A DNA stretch of 64,000 nucleotides, taken from Lucinisca nassula. Lineage: Eukaryota; Mollusca; Bivalvia; Lucinida; Lucinidae. The DNA is taken from positions 91,723,108-91,787,107 of the forward strand of contig OY757023.1 in the NCBI GenBank assembly GCA_963580285.1, written 5' to 3'. Position 1 is the stretch's first letter, and each line of letters begins with the position of its first letter. Made by a program: the position numbers and the translations under genes. The notes below the pieces were generated by a model. It was not told where the DNA came from. It was given only the letters and a program-made list of their open reading frames with translations, and did not search any database. Positions 11,248 through 22,074 of this stretch are shown here, piece by piece.

Positions 11248-12830
11248 CTAGAGCTGTCAGAGGATCTGACTATAGCCCCGCTTCAGCGCTGTCAGAGAAG
11301 AAAGTTATTTAAGCTGCAGAGAAAACAGTTATGAACAAGAAATAACTGTTGAAAATTTTACATTATCTGGAAAAACTCTAAGAGTTGTGAGCCCTTGTCC
11401 CTCATTTCAATGAGCATGATACATTACCAGAATGTCCATGTTTATACTAAATTTCATCTTCCATTTTTCAATGTTCAAAGGGTAATAACTCCTAAAGTAG
11501 GCAAATCAGAGTCAGGGTTCCTGCGCTCTGCACATTGTCTCATGGTGCTTTACACTTGTGTGAAGTGTCATGAAAATATCTCAAATGGTTTGTGAGTTAT
11601 GGAGCCGACACAGTCAAAATTGCCTTTTTAAATGTTCAAAGGGCAATAACTCCTAAAGTAGGCAAACCAGAGTTATGGTTCCTGCACTCTGCACATCATC
11701 TCAAGGTGCTTTTCATTTATTTGAAGTTTCATGAAAATATCAGAAACGGTTATGGAGCGGACATAGTTAAAATTGCCATTTTTTAATATTCAAAAGCCTA
11801 TAACTGAAAAAGTAGACAATCCAGAGTTTGGGTTCCTGCGCTCTGCACACGTAATATGGTGCTTTACATTTGTGTGAAGTTTCATAAAATTATCTCAAAC
11901 GGTTTTTGAGTTATCGAGCAAAGACGGCTAAAATTGATATTTTTCAATATTCAAAGGGAAATAACTCAAAAACTAGGCAATCCAGATTTATGGTTCCTGC
12001 ACTCTGCACACCATCTCATGGTGTTTAATGTTTGTGTGAAGTTTCATGAAAATATGTGAATGGGTTTTAAAGTTATGGAGCGGACACGAAAATTGTTAAC
12101 AGAAACAGACAGACACACAGACAGACACACAGAAAATACGAAAACCAGAGTTATGGTTCTTGCGCTCTGCACATTGTCTCATAGTGCTTAACATTTGTGT
12201 GAAGTTTCATGAAATTATCTCAAACGGTTTTCGAGTTATGAAGCGGACACTGTTAAAATTGCCATTTTTCAATGTTCAAAGGGCAATAACTCCAAAAATA
12301 AGCAATGCAGAGTTATGGTTCCTGCGCTCTGCACATCGTCTCATAGTGCTTAACATTTGTGTGAAGTTTCCTAAAAATATCTCAAACGGTTTTCGAGTTA
12401 TGAAGCGGACACAATTAAAATTGCCATTTTTCAATGTTCAAAGGGCAATAACTCCAAAAGTAGGCAATCCACAGTTATAATTCCTTCGCTCTGCACATTG
12501 TCTTATGGTGTTTAACATTTGTGTGAAGTTTCATGAAAATATGTTAAGCAGATACAAAGTTATGGAGCCAACACAAATTAACGGAATCACGGAATTACGG
12601 AATTACGGAAAATGTTCAAAGGGCAATAACTCCAAAAGTAGGCAATCCACAGTTATAATTCCTTCGCTCTGCACATTGTCTTATGGTGTTTAACATTTGT
12701 GTGAAGTTTCATGAAAATATGTTAAGCAGATACAAAGTTATGGAGCCAACACAAATTAACGGAATCACGGAATGACAGAAGGACATGGCAAATCCAATAT
12801 AGCCCCACTTTTTCAAAGCGGGGCTATAAT
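11248..12830 (+). mobile_element. Rolling-circle-like element, copy 1, about eight 160 bp units
   Basis: Begins CTAGAGCTGTCAGAGGATCT with TATAGCCCCGCTT soon after, and ends in the hairpin TAGCCCCAC...GCGGGGCTATAAT. The core repeats CTCTGCACA at about 160 bp steps (near 11526, 11687, 11840, 12000, 12166, 12327, 12489, 12666). Nearly identical to 27035-29318. The subterminal inverted match and the 3' hairpin suggest a HINE-type Helentron derivative. Confidence 0.7.
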
Positions 12831-12973
12831 AATGTTTTTACTGATGGTCTCAGATTAAAGTCGCTTAAAACATCAAACAGGATTATCTTGTTGGCGATGT
12901 CCATTACCATTTGCTGTTATATCAATTATGGAATATCCCTCGAGTGAGCGCAAGATTAACTAGATGTCAATTT

Positions 12974-13180
12974 AAGTAAAAGTCCTATATTAAGACCACC
13001 TTTGGGACTGTTCAAAAGTGGTCTTTAAGACCACTTTTGAACAGTCCCAAGGGTGGTATTTTATCAGGATACACTGGGTATAGAAAACACAAAGACAGAA
13101 TAATTGAAACTTCTCAATAAGCTTTCAAAAGCAGACCTGGTCTTAATTTTAGGTGGTCTTACTAGTGGAATTTTACTGTA
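12974..13180. mobile_element. MITE family F, copy 1
   Basis: Termini AGTAAAAGTCCTATATTAAG and GTGGAATTTTACTGTA with a central hairpin GACTGTTCAAAAGTGGTC. A second copy lies at 25073-25266 in the opposite orientation. Confidence 0.75.
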
Positions 13181-13388
13181 CATACTATAATGCACCTGTG
13201 AAATCAATCAGGTGTGAACAATTAATATTTACTGCTCAAAGAAAACATGCTCTTCAAACATGACTGTGCTTGACATATTTTGACTTTGAATTTGGAGATG
13301 GATTAAAAAGGAATTTCTTTGATGGGGACCGACAATTTTATTCGAAAAATTGAATTATTTGAATAATCGAATATTTTTATATTCAATA

Positions 13389-13617
13389 ATATTTGTTTGT
13401 TTGTTTGATTTGAGGTTTAACGGCCCCGTCAACACTGTAAAGGTCATTTTGGAGACGTTGCTTCCAATTTTGTGGGACTTTTACCCGACATTGAGATAAA
13501 ATGACATGTCAAGCCCTGTCGCCCAATGAAACCAATAGGGTTTATTAGCATGGACGGTCCGCCTCACACCGCGGTTCCTGGACAGGCTTAGATCCCCTAA
13601 GCTGTTTACCAGTACTA
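13389..13617 (-). mobile_element. SINE family A, 5'-truncated
   Basis: Carries the 3' tail (as TTTGTTTGTTTGATTTGAGG on the plus strand) and about two thirds of the body. Truncation at the element's 5' end fits retroposition. Confidence 0.75.
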
Positions 13618-14900
13618 TGCTGTTTTCTCCGATTATCGCCATGCCAAGAATTTGAGTGACTGTAACAAATGTCTGCTTAAATCATTCAAAATGTCTCTAA
13701 TCTAAATATAATGGCCATTTAATAATCAATCAGTTTTTCAAGACTTACGATTTCCATTACTATTTTACTGTGCAAAATCTTTAAATAAACATAGCTTTCC
13801 TTGACCTTAAAACATTTGGATTGTCTCTCAAGTTATCGTCATGCGTTGTTACCATGACGTCATAGCATAAGCAGGGGCTACCTAAACATGTAGTAAGTGA
13901 CCAAAACTTATGCATATATTCTGTAGCCTTTTTTTATTGGTTGAAAGCTGGGAAACAAATGTCACGTGACCAAATAAAGGGAAAATAAAATGGAGGCCAG
14001 TTGTCTGCTGCACATGGTTGTATAAAATGGGAGGAAATAGAACAATAAGGGGTTTTGTTCGCAATTTAGCATCACCAGCTTCCTCAAGGTCAATGATTCT
14101 TGATTTTTAATTACTGCTCTAACAGTATCTAGTGGCTTCTTAGTTACCAGAGTTCTTAGTTAGTCATAGTTACCAGAAAATGAATGCTGACGAAAACATG
14201 AGACATGACGATAACTGGAGACACAGGCATAGTGTGTGGGCCAGATTCAGCTCTGGGTGGTAGCATCATGCAGCTCATATATTTCTTCAAGCCCCTATGG
14301 GCGGGGGCCATATATACAATAATAGCAAAATAGCAAAAAAGATTGGGACCGGCAGTCACTTTTGAAAAATCTGGTAGTTTCTAAAAAATGGCGTTCAAAT
14401 CCCTGAGATTCTACTGTAAGTGTTATATCCAAACTAAAATGTATAGACTATACAAAAAAATGACCAATTAGAAGCTGCCACGTTTGAAAGAAACCCCAGC
14501 GAAAAAACGTCAAGCCATTAAATTCAATTTATTTCTCTTGTAACATTTACGTTTTCAATAGTTTCCCATTTTTTAATTGAATACTGTTGATGTCATTTTA
14601 TAAACAATGACGTAACGTGCGGGTTCAAAACTTTCTCTTTGACGTCACGTTATATTACTACCTGCCGCTGTGTGATATAGTTCTGATATTCTTGCTCATG
14701 GAATTTATCCAAGTATAAAACTTTTATTTCAACCACTCAAATCGCTCGAAATGAGTAAAATGATGGAGGGAATTATACAACAATGAAATTTGCTCTAGAT
14801 GATATGAGACAGTTTCACAAAGGCAAAAAAAAGCTATCAAACAAACATGATCTACAATATCTGCAAACGTATATTGGAAATGTGACAAGAAGTATCTTAC
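13618..14900. other. aPKC intron sequence, mostly unassigned
   Basis: A 5' piece of SINE family A lies at 14222-14312 (minus). A decayed hairpin half is near 14440. Otherwise I see only AT-rich sequence without exon-like blocks. Confidence 0.5.
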
Positions 14901-14986
14901 CCTTGAGAATCTCTTAGCTTGAAACAAGTGACCATTAATTCTGTAGAGTTTTCTCCATCTTCTAGCACCACGTCTGTACATATTTC
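14901..14986 (-). CDS. aPKC: aPKC exon: pseudosubstrate and start of C1 domain
   Basis: An 86 bp exon (2 nt + 28 codons), acceptor CTTCACAG, donor GTAAGA, minus strand. It encodes NMYRRGARRWRKLYRINGHL followed by FQAKRFSR. YRRGARRWRKLY is the aPKC pseudosubstrate, with alanine where a substrate would have serine; it occupies the kinase active site in the resting enzyme. The histidine of NGHL is the first zinc ligand of the C1 domain, 12 residues before the first cysteine of the next exon, as the C1 consensus requires. Confidence 0.95.
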
Positions 14987-15106
14987 CTGTGAAGAAGGTA
15001 CAAGAGATTTTAAGGGGAGTGGATGGCCAAGGGCCAAGCAATCTTATATAATAGTAATCATAAGCAGGCCGGCCTCGGTAGGTCAGTCCAATGTATATCT
15101 GACTGA

Positions 15107-15290
15107 TTTTTGTTTGTATTGAAGTTTAGCAGCCCAGTCAACACTATTTAGGTCATTTTTGAGCCAGTCAGATTACCTATCCACACTTTTCCTGAGCAGG
15201 CTTATACGTAAGTGGATAACCAGTACAGTGCACATTCTTTTGCCAGAAACTGACAACTGCCATTCTTGAATCAGCGGAAGGGAGAGAATG
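15107..15290 (-). mobile_element. SINE-like family B
   Basis: TTTTTGTTTGTATTGAAGTT is the inverted tail; GTCAACACTATTTAGGTCAT and AACTGACAACTGCCATTCTT are shared with 17637, 21160, 35600 and 53695. Confidence 0.55.
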
Positions 15291-16690
15291 ACCATAGAAA
15301 AATTCCAGGTGTTAGAAAAAAAAATCGCACGTTCAAATTTTCGTATTTCGTGCTGTTTGGTTCCTTTTTCACTCATGTCGTCCATTTCAAGACTTTCGGA
15401 CCGTTCTTGCCAATCGGTTTCTGAACTCCGGTTGCCTGACCGACACTATAATTTACCGCCTACCCCAATCTTTTTTTTTCTGGTTTCTGGGCCGCCAGAA
15501 TCATTTTCGGAACTTCTGGTTCATTTCAGCAGTTTCGGATACATTCGCAGCGTGGCTGGCCGTAATGTCAGTATACAACTGTTGGCTGAGATTTTCCCTC
15601 GGATTAGCCAACGGCTACCGCTGTACGACTACTCTGTGATCAAATTATTTTCCTTTGAAGTCTATTGTGACAACAAGAATTATCCGAAATGTGTTTTCAC
15701 ACCTGTTGCACTTGTTAGATATGTGTACATGTACGCTGTTGTTTGTCCACACTTCAACAGTCATAAATAACGCAGGCGACTAAGACAAACAGATGCACAG
15801 GTTGATTTGTCTTTACCGGTCGCACAATTTTTCCAGGGTTTTTACCGTGCATCGAATTCCCCGCCTTTTATCAGTACATCATTTTTAGCATGTGCGTCAG
15901 TTGTAGTCAGTGGAAAATTTCCCACAGTTTTAGCATGCAACTTACCTGTGGGTCGGATGAGGACGCAGATCAGCCTGCGCATTCTGATCAGCCTTCGCTC
16001 TTTATATACACCTTATGTGGCCTCCAGCATTTAAAAAGACTAACATGGAAAGAATTTTGCCACAGATTCACATGCTGCTCTGATCCTTTTTTGGAAGAAA
16101 ACATTTTAAACGTTTTTTTTTTGTCTTGCTGCGCGCCGGCTCATGTAAATGTATAAGAATGTATAAGAGTGTTTGCAATACCCTGTAAGCCAATGAGTGC
16201 TGGGGTCAGACTGTCAATGTCTGTCATTAGAAAATGCCTGCCGAGTAATGCACTGAATGCAGAGTCTGGTCAGAGTGTTTACTGTTCACAAGAATTCATA
16301 CTAAGGAGAGCGAAGACACTGAGCAGGCTGCAGACATGGGCAGCCTTTACATGATTAAGAAAGGCAAAAAAAGAAAGAAAAGAAATTAGATTCTCAGCAC
16401 CAAGTCTGCCAATGATGCCAAAAAAAAAAAATCTCCTTATGAATGAAAAAAAAATCCATCACAAACTTGCCAAGTGGAAAACTGCATAATAAACTGACAC
16501 TTTTGATCTTTGCAAGCTCATGTTTATCATGCACTTCAAAGTCTTTAATTGCTAATTGGATTAGCTGGATAAACACCTGCTAACAACCATGTTATTGCAG
16601 TTAAAAGTCGGACAGAAATAACATACTAATTATACTTGATAAGTACATCTATCTTTGATTATGATTATGAAAATATTGGGATGGGAAAAT
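15291..16690. other. Low-repeat intron sequence
   Basis: The longest stretch in the aPKC introns without recognised repeats, richer in CpG than its surroundings between 15340 and 15620. A 160-codon open frame on the plus strand (15288-15770) has no domain I recognise. An unannotated alternative exon or a decayed transposon is possible. Confidence 0.4.
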
Positions 16691-16699
16691 ATGGTGTGA

Positions 16700-17105
16700 C
16701 ATTTCACTAGCATTTTATACCCAGACCAAACATGTTCGGGGGATATAGCAGTCAGTCTGGCGCCTGTCTGGCAGTCACAACATTGTGACATGCCTCGCCA
16801 TAACCCCAATAACCTTTAAGACATATTGATGGTACATGTCCTTGATACAGTTGTACATGAGGTCAAGAAGACATGTCAGGAGCAAGAACCACAACTCTTG
16901 GTGCACAGGTATTTTGGTTATCTCCCCTGGAAATATAACCGTCTGATTGCTATAACTCCAAAACCCTCTTGAGATTTGATTTAACTTGGTACAGTTGTAC
17001 CCAAAATTAAGAATATTATGACCAAGAACCACAACTCTAAGTGCCATGGTGTTTGAGTTATCTCCCCTGACAATATAACATTGTAATTGCATTAACTGCA
17101 TTTAC
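16700..17105. repeat. Two-unit tandem element remnant
   Basis: GGTTATCTCCCCTG and ACAGTTGTAC blocks occur twice about 135 bp apart. A hairpin ATACCCAGACC...GGGGGATAT at 16718 looks like an inverted 3' end of a tandem-core element. Confidence 0.45.
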
Positions 17106-17317
17106 AGAATAAAAAATCTCACTCAGTTTGTTCAAGTGAGAGAAAAAAATCTCATTGAATTTGAAAGTGCCCAATTGGGATTTTTTCTCTCATTAAAATA
17201 TAGGGCCAGAATATACCCTGTTGATCTATCAGGCTTCAATGAAGACTGCAGGCAAACACTTGAGAAGACCTCACAGAACTATCCGAGCAGCTCATTTGGA
17301 CGCATCTCTGGTGATCA

Positions 17318-17550
17318 GGGGCCAGTTGTTCAAAGCCTTGTTAGCTTATCGAGCTTGTTAGTGGTCTTACTGTTAACTTTTCTAGCAAGTTCAATATATA
17401 AAATTTTGGGATTTTTGCTGAAAAATTCTGAGCAGCTTTTTGCAGCTCACATTTTTTCAGCAAAAATAATAGCATATTTGCCATAATAAATGATCAAAGT
17501 GTTAACACTATGTAAACTAACAACGTTGTTAGTTTTTAACAACTGGTCCC
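17318..17550. mobile_element. MITE family C copy
   Basis: TIRs GGGGCCAGTTGTTCAAAG and AACAACTGGTCCC with a shortened central hairpin. Confidence 0.75.
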
Positions 17551-17636
17551 AGGAAGTGTGGGTTCTATACCTGCCAGGACCAACAATATTCTTTCCGGGA
17601 GATTAATCACAAAATCTTTTCTATAGCCTTTGTGCT

Positions 17637-17794
17637 GATTCAAGAAGGGCAGTTGTCAGTTTTCTGGAAAAAGAATGTGTACTATACTGTTTGACCGCCT
17701 ATGTATAAGCCTTCCCAGAAAAAGTGTAGTGCTCAATATGACCTACATAGTGTTGACCAGCCTGTTAAACCCAAAACAGAGAAACAAACAAAAC
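17637..17794 (+). mobile_element. SINE-like family B, tail next to a splice donor
   Basis: Body begins AAGAAGGGCAGTTGTCAG and ends TTAAACCCAAAACAGAG plus AAACAAACAAAAC. The tail ends 13 nt from the donor of the aPKC 51 bp exon. Confidence 0.65.
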
Positions 17795-17807
17795 TGCTAT
17801 TACTTAC

Positions 17808-17858
17808 TATCTTCTCCTACACATGGCAAGCCTGGGGCTGCTGGGACATTCGGAAATA
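17808..17858 (-). CDS. aPKC: aPKC micro-exon: linker from PB1 to pseudosubstrate
   Basis: A 51 bp exon (2 nt + 16 codons + 1 nt), acceptor CATTTCAG, donor GTAAGT, minus strand. It reads (V)FPNVPAAPGLPCVGED, matching the aPKC stretch usually written VFPxxPxxPGxxCxGED. It fills exactly the gap between the PB1 exon, which ends in the first base of a valine codon, and the next exon, whose first codon becomes AGA (Arg). The match of phase, length and motif makes the call firm despite the size. Its 5' half and acceptor are duplicated 62 bp upstream. Confidence 0.9.
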
Positions 17859-17955
17859 CTGAAATGATACAAGAAAAAAAGATGAGGCTTAGTCTGGGGC
17901 TGCTGGGACATTTGGAAATACTGAAATGATACAAGAGAAAAAGATGAGGCTCAAT
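17832..17955. repeat. 62 bp tandem duplication covering an exon border
   Basis: Copies 17832-17893 and 17894-17955 differ at a few positions. Each holds the 5' half of the aPKC 51 bp exon and its acceptor CATTTCAG; the second copy lies upstream in the transcript. Confidence 0.9.
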
Positions 17956-17981
17956 GAGCCTAAACGGCTCACCTGAGGACC

Positions 17982-18194
17982 TTAACCCTTCTCTTGCTGA
18001 ATATTCATTTCAGCCACACCCATCTCTGACTTTGCACCAATCAGATTACTTGATGTAATTTATTCCTACAAATTCATAAACTGTATGTCAAACAGTGTAG
18101 ATCCTGATCAGATGGCTTCTTTAGAAGCCATTTGATCTGGATCTTCACTGATTGCAAAGATAGGGGTTGTCGTGAACAGCAAGATAAGATTTAA
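17982..18194. mobile_element. MITE family E copy
   Basis: Starts TTAACCCTTCTCTTGCTGA; the right end is degraded (CAAGATAAGATTTAA). Palindromic centre around AGATGGCTTCTTTAGAAGCC. Just before it, 17948-17980 holds a hairpin GGCTCAATGAGCC...GGCTCACCTGAGG, like the 3' end of a tandem-core element on the minus strand. Confidence 0.65.
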
Positions 18195-18299
18195 CTTTTA
18201 ACAATTCACAGATCTGACTGCTAAAAGTGCTGAAGAATTTTAATAGCACCTGATAGTGTGTGCTCCTGACCAAGAGAATGTAACTCCGAATTCAACTAA

Positions 18300-19335
18300 C
18301 TAATATTGCCCATTTTCAAGCTTGAATAAGCCAAGAGGTGTGGCCAGTTTGGATCCCAGAGGCATGGCTGGTAGGATTTATGTAGGTGACCATATAATGT
18401 TGCTACACACTAAATATCTAAGCTCTGGGCCTTATGGTTTCAGAGAAGATTTTTTACTTTTTGTTTTCAATTATAAGTCTAAGGGAGCTAATGAGCCAAG
18501 GGGCATGGCCAACTTGAGTCTAGGGGCATGGTTGGCAGGATTTATCTAGGTGACCACTTAATACTGCTACATATTAAATATCTAAGCTCTGGACCTTATG
18601 GTTTCAGAGGAAAAGTTTGTTCTATTATAAGTCTTTGGGAGCTAACTAGCCCTGGGGCATGGCAAATTTGGACCCAAGGGCTGTGGCTGGCAGTATTTAT
18701 GTATGTGACAACTTCAGAGACGTTTTTTCCATTATAAGTAAATGACAGCTAATGAGGCCGTGGGGCATGACCAATTCGGACAGGATTTATGTAGGTGCCC
18801 ACTACATTGCTATGTACTAAATATCTAAGCTCTGGGCCTTAAGGTTTCAGAGACCAAGATTTTGAAGTTTTTCCAATTATAAGTCTTTGGGAGGTAATGA
18901 GTCCAGGGGCGTGGCCAACTTGATGCCCAGGGGCATGGCCAACTTGGTCCCCAGGGGCATGATTGGCAGGATATTTGTGGGTGACCACGTTGCTACATAC
19001 TAAATATCTAAGCTCTGGGCCTTATGGCTTTAGAGATGTTCCATTATAAGTCTATGGGAGCTAATCAGGACATGGCCAATTTGGATCCCAGGGGCATGGT
19101 TGGCATGATTAATGTAGGTTACTACATAATGATGTTACATATTAAATATCTAACCTGTGGGCCTTATAGTTTCAGAGAAGAAGATTTTTTTAATTTTCCC
19201 ATTGAATGTCTATTGGAGCTAATGAGCCCCGGGGCATAGGCAATTTGGATCCCAGGGGCATGGTTGACAGGATTTATGTAGATGACCACTTACTGTTGCT
19301 ACATCCTTATAACTAAGCTTTTAATTTTTTTCAGA
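18300..19335. repeat. Tandem array, about seven units of 110-170 bp
   Basis: Units share GGGGCATGGTTGGCAGGATT, TGTAGGTGACCAC and TAAATATCTAAGCTCTGGGC, near 18359, 18525, 18672, 18783, 18952, 19092 and 19253. Probably the core of the element whose terminal hairpin is at 17948-17980, with a family E MITE inserted between. Confidence 0.65.
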
Positions 19336-19340
19336 AAAAA

Positions 19341-19432
19341 AAATAGCACTATATCAGATATTGTTCTTGCTAGAACAGTTAACAATTTGACCACTAATGA
19401 GCTTGTTAAGGTAACAATTCTTAGAACAACTG
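19341..19432. repeat. MITE family C, half copy
   Basis: Contains CTAGAACAGTTAACAATTTG and ends AGAACAACTGACCCCTG. Confidence 0.6.
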
Positions 19433-19458
19433 ACCCCTGAACTACATACAGTGTATAC

Positions 19459-19575
19459 ACAGTCAAACTTCAATGGCTTCAACATGTCTGGGACCATGAA
19501 AATTGGTTCAAGGCAGGTGTAGTTTGAGTCACTCAACAATGTGATCTTAATGAGTACACACAACCTATTTTTTCC
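19459..19575. repeat. MITE family P, partial
   Basis: ACAGTCAAACTTCAATGGCT at the left, then TTAATGAGTACACACAACC from the hairpin arm. Confidence 0.55.
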
Positions 19576-19690
19576 CAAAAGTATTAATTACCGTATTTAC
19601 TCTAAGAATTCGGACACCTCAACTCCTTACCATACTTGTTAAAAAATGTGCACAAGTACCCAATGTTGTGTCTAAAGACAGCTAGATGAA

Positions 19691-19768
19691 TGGCAAACAG
19701 TGTAGACCCTGATGAGATGCCGCAGAATGCGGCATCTCATCTGGGTCTACACTGTTTGCTCAGGCATG
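19691..19768. repeat. MITE family D palindromic core
   Basis: GGCAAACAGTGTAGACC and its inverse around GATGCCGCAGAATGCGGCAT. Confidence 0.65.
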
Positions 19769-19835
19769 TCTGTCGGAAAACATATGGTAAATACAGTGTG
19801 CAGTTATGGAAGATTCTAATACTGGTCGCCTATAT

Positions 19836-20256
19836 AGCTAATAGACAAATCTAGTGATATATTGAGTGATATAACACTGGGTGGAAGAGCGGGATGTGAA
19901 GAGCTACCCTTTTATCCTGTTTCATGACATCTTTCAATGTTCCCTTGTCGCTAGATAGTGTAACGTTCACATGATAGTCAGTTATATTGGCGGGATTCCT
20001 TTCAACAATGGCGGAAGATAGGCTGAAGCTGAAGGAATCAATAGCATTTTCGTCAACATTTAGTGTGTTAGATTCGAAACAGATCATCTCTAATACTGTG
20101 ATTAATTGAGTGATATATCACTGTTTGTTGGTCAGTTGTAAGTAGACAAATCACTCATGCTACAAGCTCGTGATTTGATCTACTTTACAACTGACCTCCA
20201 AGGAGTGATATATCACACAATAAATCACTGGTAGAGCTGATCTATTTCTTAAACAA
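19836..20256. mobile_element. TIR element, about 420 bp
   Basis: Ends AGACAAATCTAGTGATATAT and the inverted relative near TGTGATTTATTG are rich in GTGATATATCAC; a second inverted pair, AGTTGTAAGTAGACAAATCA and TTTGATCTACTTTACAACTG, is internal. A 78-codon open frame inside (minus) has no known domain. Confidence 0.45.
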
Positions 20257-20353
20257 GTTCAAAATAGTCATAGTAAATGAGCCTAGGGTATTTGAGCCAT
20301 CAGAGTTTCACTGTATCTGGGAATCAGAAGATGCCTGATTTTTAAGAAATTTT

Positions 20354-20692
20354 ATACAGTAGATCTTAAATGGCTCGAACACCTATGGCTCATTTACCAT
20401 GGCTGAGTCGAACATGTTTTTGAGTCCCTATCGAATTCCTCTAAATAAGAAATAGTGTGGGGGTCGTTCAGGAGATTTTCGACTTTTATCTTGCAAATGT
20501 ATGCTGTGTTTACTCATTAGACATTTCGAATGAGTACACACAGCATACATTTTATTACAGAATACCGTAGTGATATCCCAATATTAACCCCATTATGAGT
20601 CCTAGCATTAATCCTCAGTGGCTCGAACTACCCCTGTTTCAAACAGATTTTCATTGTCCCAAAGACGTCCGAGCCAATGAGGTTTGACTGTA
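20354..20692. mobile_element. MITE family P copy beside an aPKC splice donor
   Basis: Left end TACAGTAGATCTTAAATGG, right end GAGGTTTGACTGTA, central hairpin CTGTGTTTACTCATTAG and inverse. Its right end lies 10 nt from the donor of exon 20703-20792. Confidence 0.75.
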
Positions 20693-20702
20693 GTAGTCTT
20701 AC

Positions 20703-20792
20703 CATGAACCGTAAGTTCGGAGTCTTTGTTCAACTCATACAACCTCAAAGCTTCATCCAGTTCCATCTGTGAGGACACTGTACAGGGATCAC
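20703..20792 (-). CDS. aPKC: aPKC exon: end of PB1 domain
   Basis: A 90 bp exon (2 nt + 29 codons + 1 nt) with acceptor TTTCTAG and donor GTAAGA on the minus strand. The split glycine codon joins the previous exon to give [12 protein letters not shown], then [18 protein letters not shown], nearly identical to human PKC iota or zeta. It completes the OPCA motif and the last strand of PB1. Mobile DNA lies on both sides: one MITE starts 10 nt past the donor and another ends 23 nt before the acceptor. Confidence 0.93.
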
Positions 20793-20815
20793 CTAGAAAC
20801 AAAATGATTTACAAT

Positions 20816-21017
20816 TTAACCCATTTTGTACCAGAAACCCCTAAAACAAGTACCCTGGCAAACAGAATGCGGCGTTTGATCAGGGCCTACACTGTTTGCA
20901 AGAATTTCACAGGAATGTTCCTTCAATCCTTGGATGACCCTCTACCAGAATTGCTCTGGTGGCCATTTTGTTCAGTGGAGCAGAACCATCTTAGCAATTT
21001 TGATGAAAAACACAACC
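20816..21017. mobile_element. MITE family D with a foreign insert, beside a splice acceptor
   Basis: Left end TTAACCCATTTTGTACC is 23 nt from the acceptor of exon 20703-20792. At about 20902-21000 it carries sequence from the 144 bp tandem unit, first inverted (TTTCACAGGAATGTTCC) and then direct (TCTGGTGGCCATTTTGTTC). Confidence 0.65.
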
Positions 21018-21157
21018 TGACCCCCCAAATGCAAAAGCTTCTCACATTTTTTCAGCAAAAATAACAAAATTTTAGATACTGGACGTGTTAGATTATTTAA
21101 CAATTTGACCACTAACGAGCTCATTAAGCTAACAATGTTTTGAACAACTGGCCCCAT
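21018..21157. repeat. MITE family C, half copy
   Basis: Starts in the central hairpin (AATGCAAAAGCTTCTCACA) and ends TGAACAACTGGCCCC. Confidence 0.65.
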
Positions 21158-21159
21158 CT

Positions 21160-21330
21160 GGTTTGGAGATAATGGTTCAGTCAACAGTATTAAGGCCATG
21201 TTGAGCTCGTCAGTTTACTTAACAATGCTTTAGCTGTACAGGCTTATTTATCAGGGGTTAAACTGTACAGCACATCCTTTCAACAGAAACTGACAACTGC
21301 CCTTCTTGAATGAAAGGGAGCAAATGATCT
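21160..21330 (-). repeat. SINE-like family B, diverged
   Basis: Shares GTCAACAGTATTAAGGCCAT and AACTGACAACTGCCCTTCTT with the other B copies. Confidence 0.45.
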
Positions 21331-21499
21331 TGTAAATATTTCATGATCAGTCTCACAAAAGAATGTTGCCAGCCCTGCTGACACCTTTTAACTCAGTATG
21401 CTAGTGTACTCTTCCATTGCTATATGTTGGACAAGTCCATTTGTCATAAAAGGGGTCTCCGGCCAAGTTTTTCGTTTTTATTCTATTTTTGACAAAATT

Positions 21500-21614
21500 T
21501 CTGTTTTATAGTGCAGGCCCTGATCAGATGCAGTGTTCTGAGGCATCTGATCTGGGCCTGCACTGTTTGCCAAGGTACCCCTTTAGGGGTTTCCCCACAT
21601 GCAATGGGTTAATC
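21500..21614. repeat. MITE family D, half copy
   Basis: Palindromic core around GATCAGATGCAGTGTTC, then right end CATGCAATGGGTTAA. Confidence 0.6.
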
Positions 21615-21915
21615 ACCTCTTTCCTAGCCAGAGATTCACTTATTGAAGTGCTTTCTACATGTAACTGAGACACTAGTCTTTTGGCCTCCACCAGTCTTGT
21701 TGAGTAAACTGCTTCAATCACAGTCTTATTGCCAGCACACTGTATTTGCCAGTAACATCAAACATGCTCTAATATGTGTATGCCAATATTTTTTTTTAAA
21801 GAACATTACATGTATATTACACTTGATACCGTTATGATTCAAAGTATTGGGACAGGCAGGCCTATGCAAAAAGTGCAAACCTTTTTGCAAATCTGTCTGC
21901 ACCTTTTGGACACGT

Positions 21916-22003
21916 TGCTGGTTTTGTTTGTTTGATTTGAGGTTTAACGTCCCCGTCAACACTGTAAAGGTCATTTTGGAGACGTTGCTTCCAATTTTGT
22001 GGG
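21916..22003 (-). mobile_element. SINE family A, strongly 5'-truncated
   Basis: Only the 3' end with the inverted tail TTTGTTTGTTTGATTTGAGG remains. Confidence 0.75.
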
Positions 22004-22074
22004 TGATGAAACAAATTTGTTTAAATTTTTTTCGAGAATTACAGCAAGTCCTCAAGGTGTCCAAATTTTAAGAA

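Noticed and set aside
11395..12480. Repeated 62-106 codon open frames
   Set aside because: They are the same tandem unit read through; the 27-29 kb copy gives the same frames. No domain and no splice context.
15288..15770. 160-codon open frame on the plus strand
   Set aside because: Composition is not protein-like, no domain recognised, and it lies inside an aPKC intron on the opposite strand.
19851..20087. 78-codon open frame on the minus strand
   Set aside because: It lies wholly inside a TIR element and matches no family I know.
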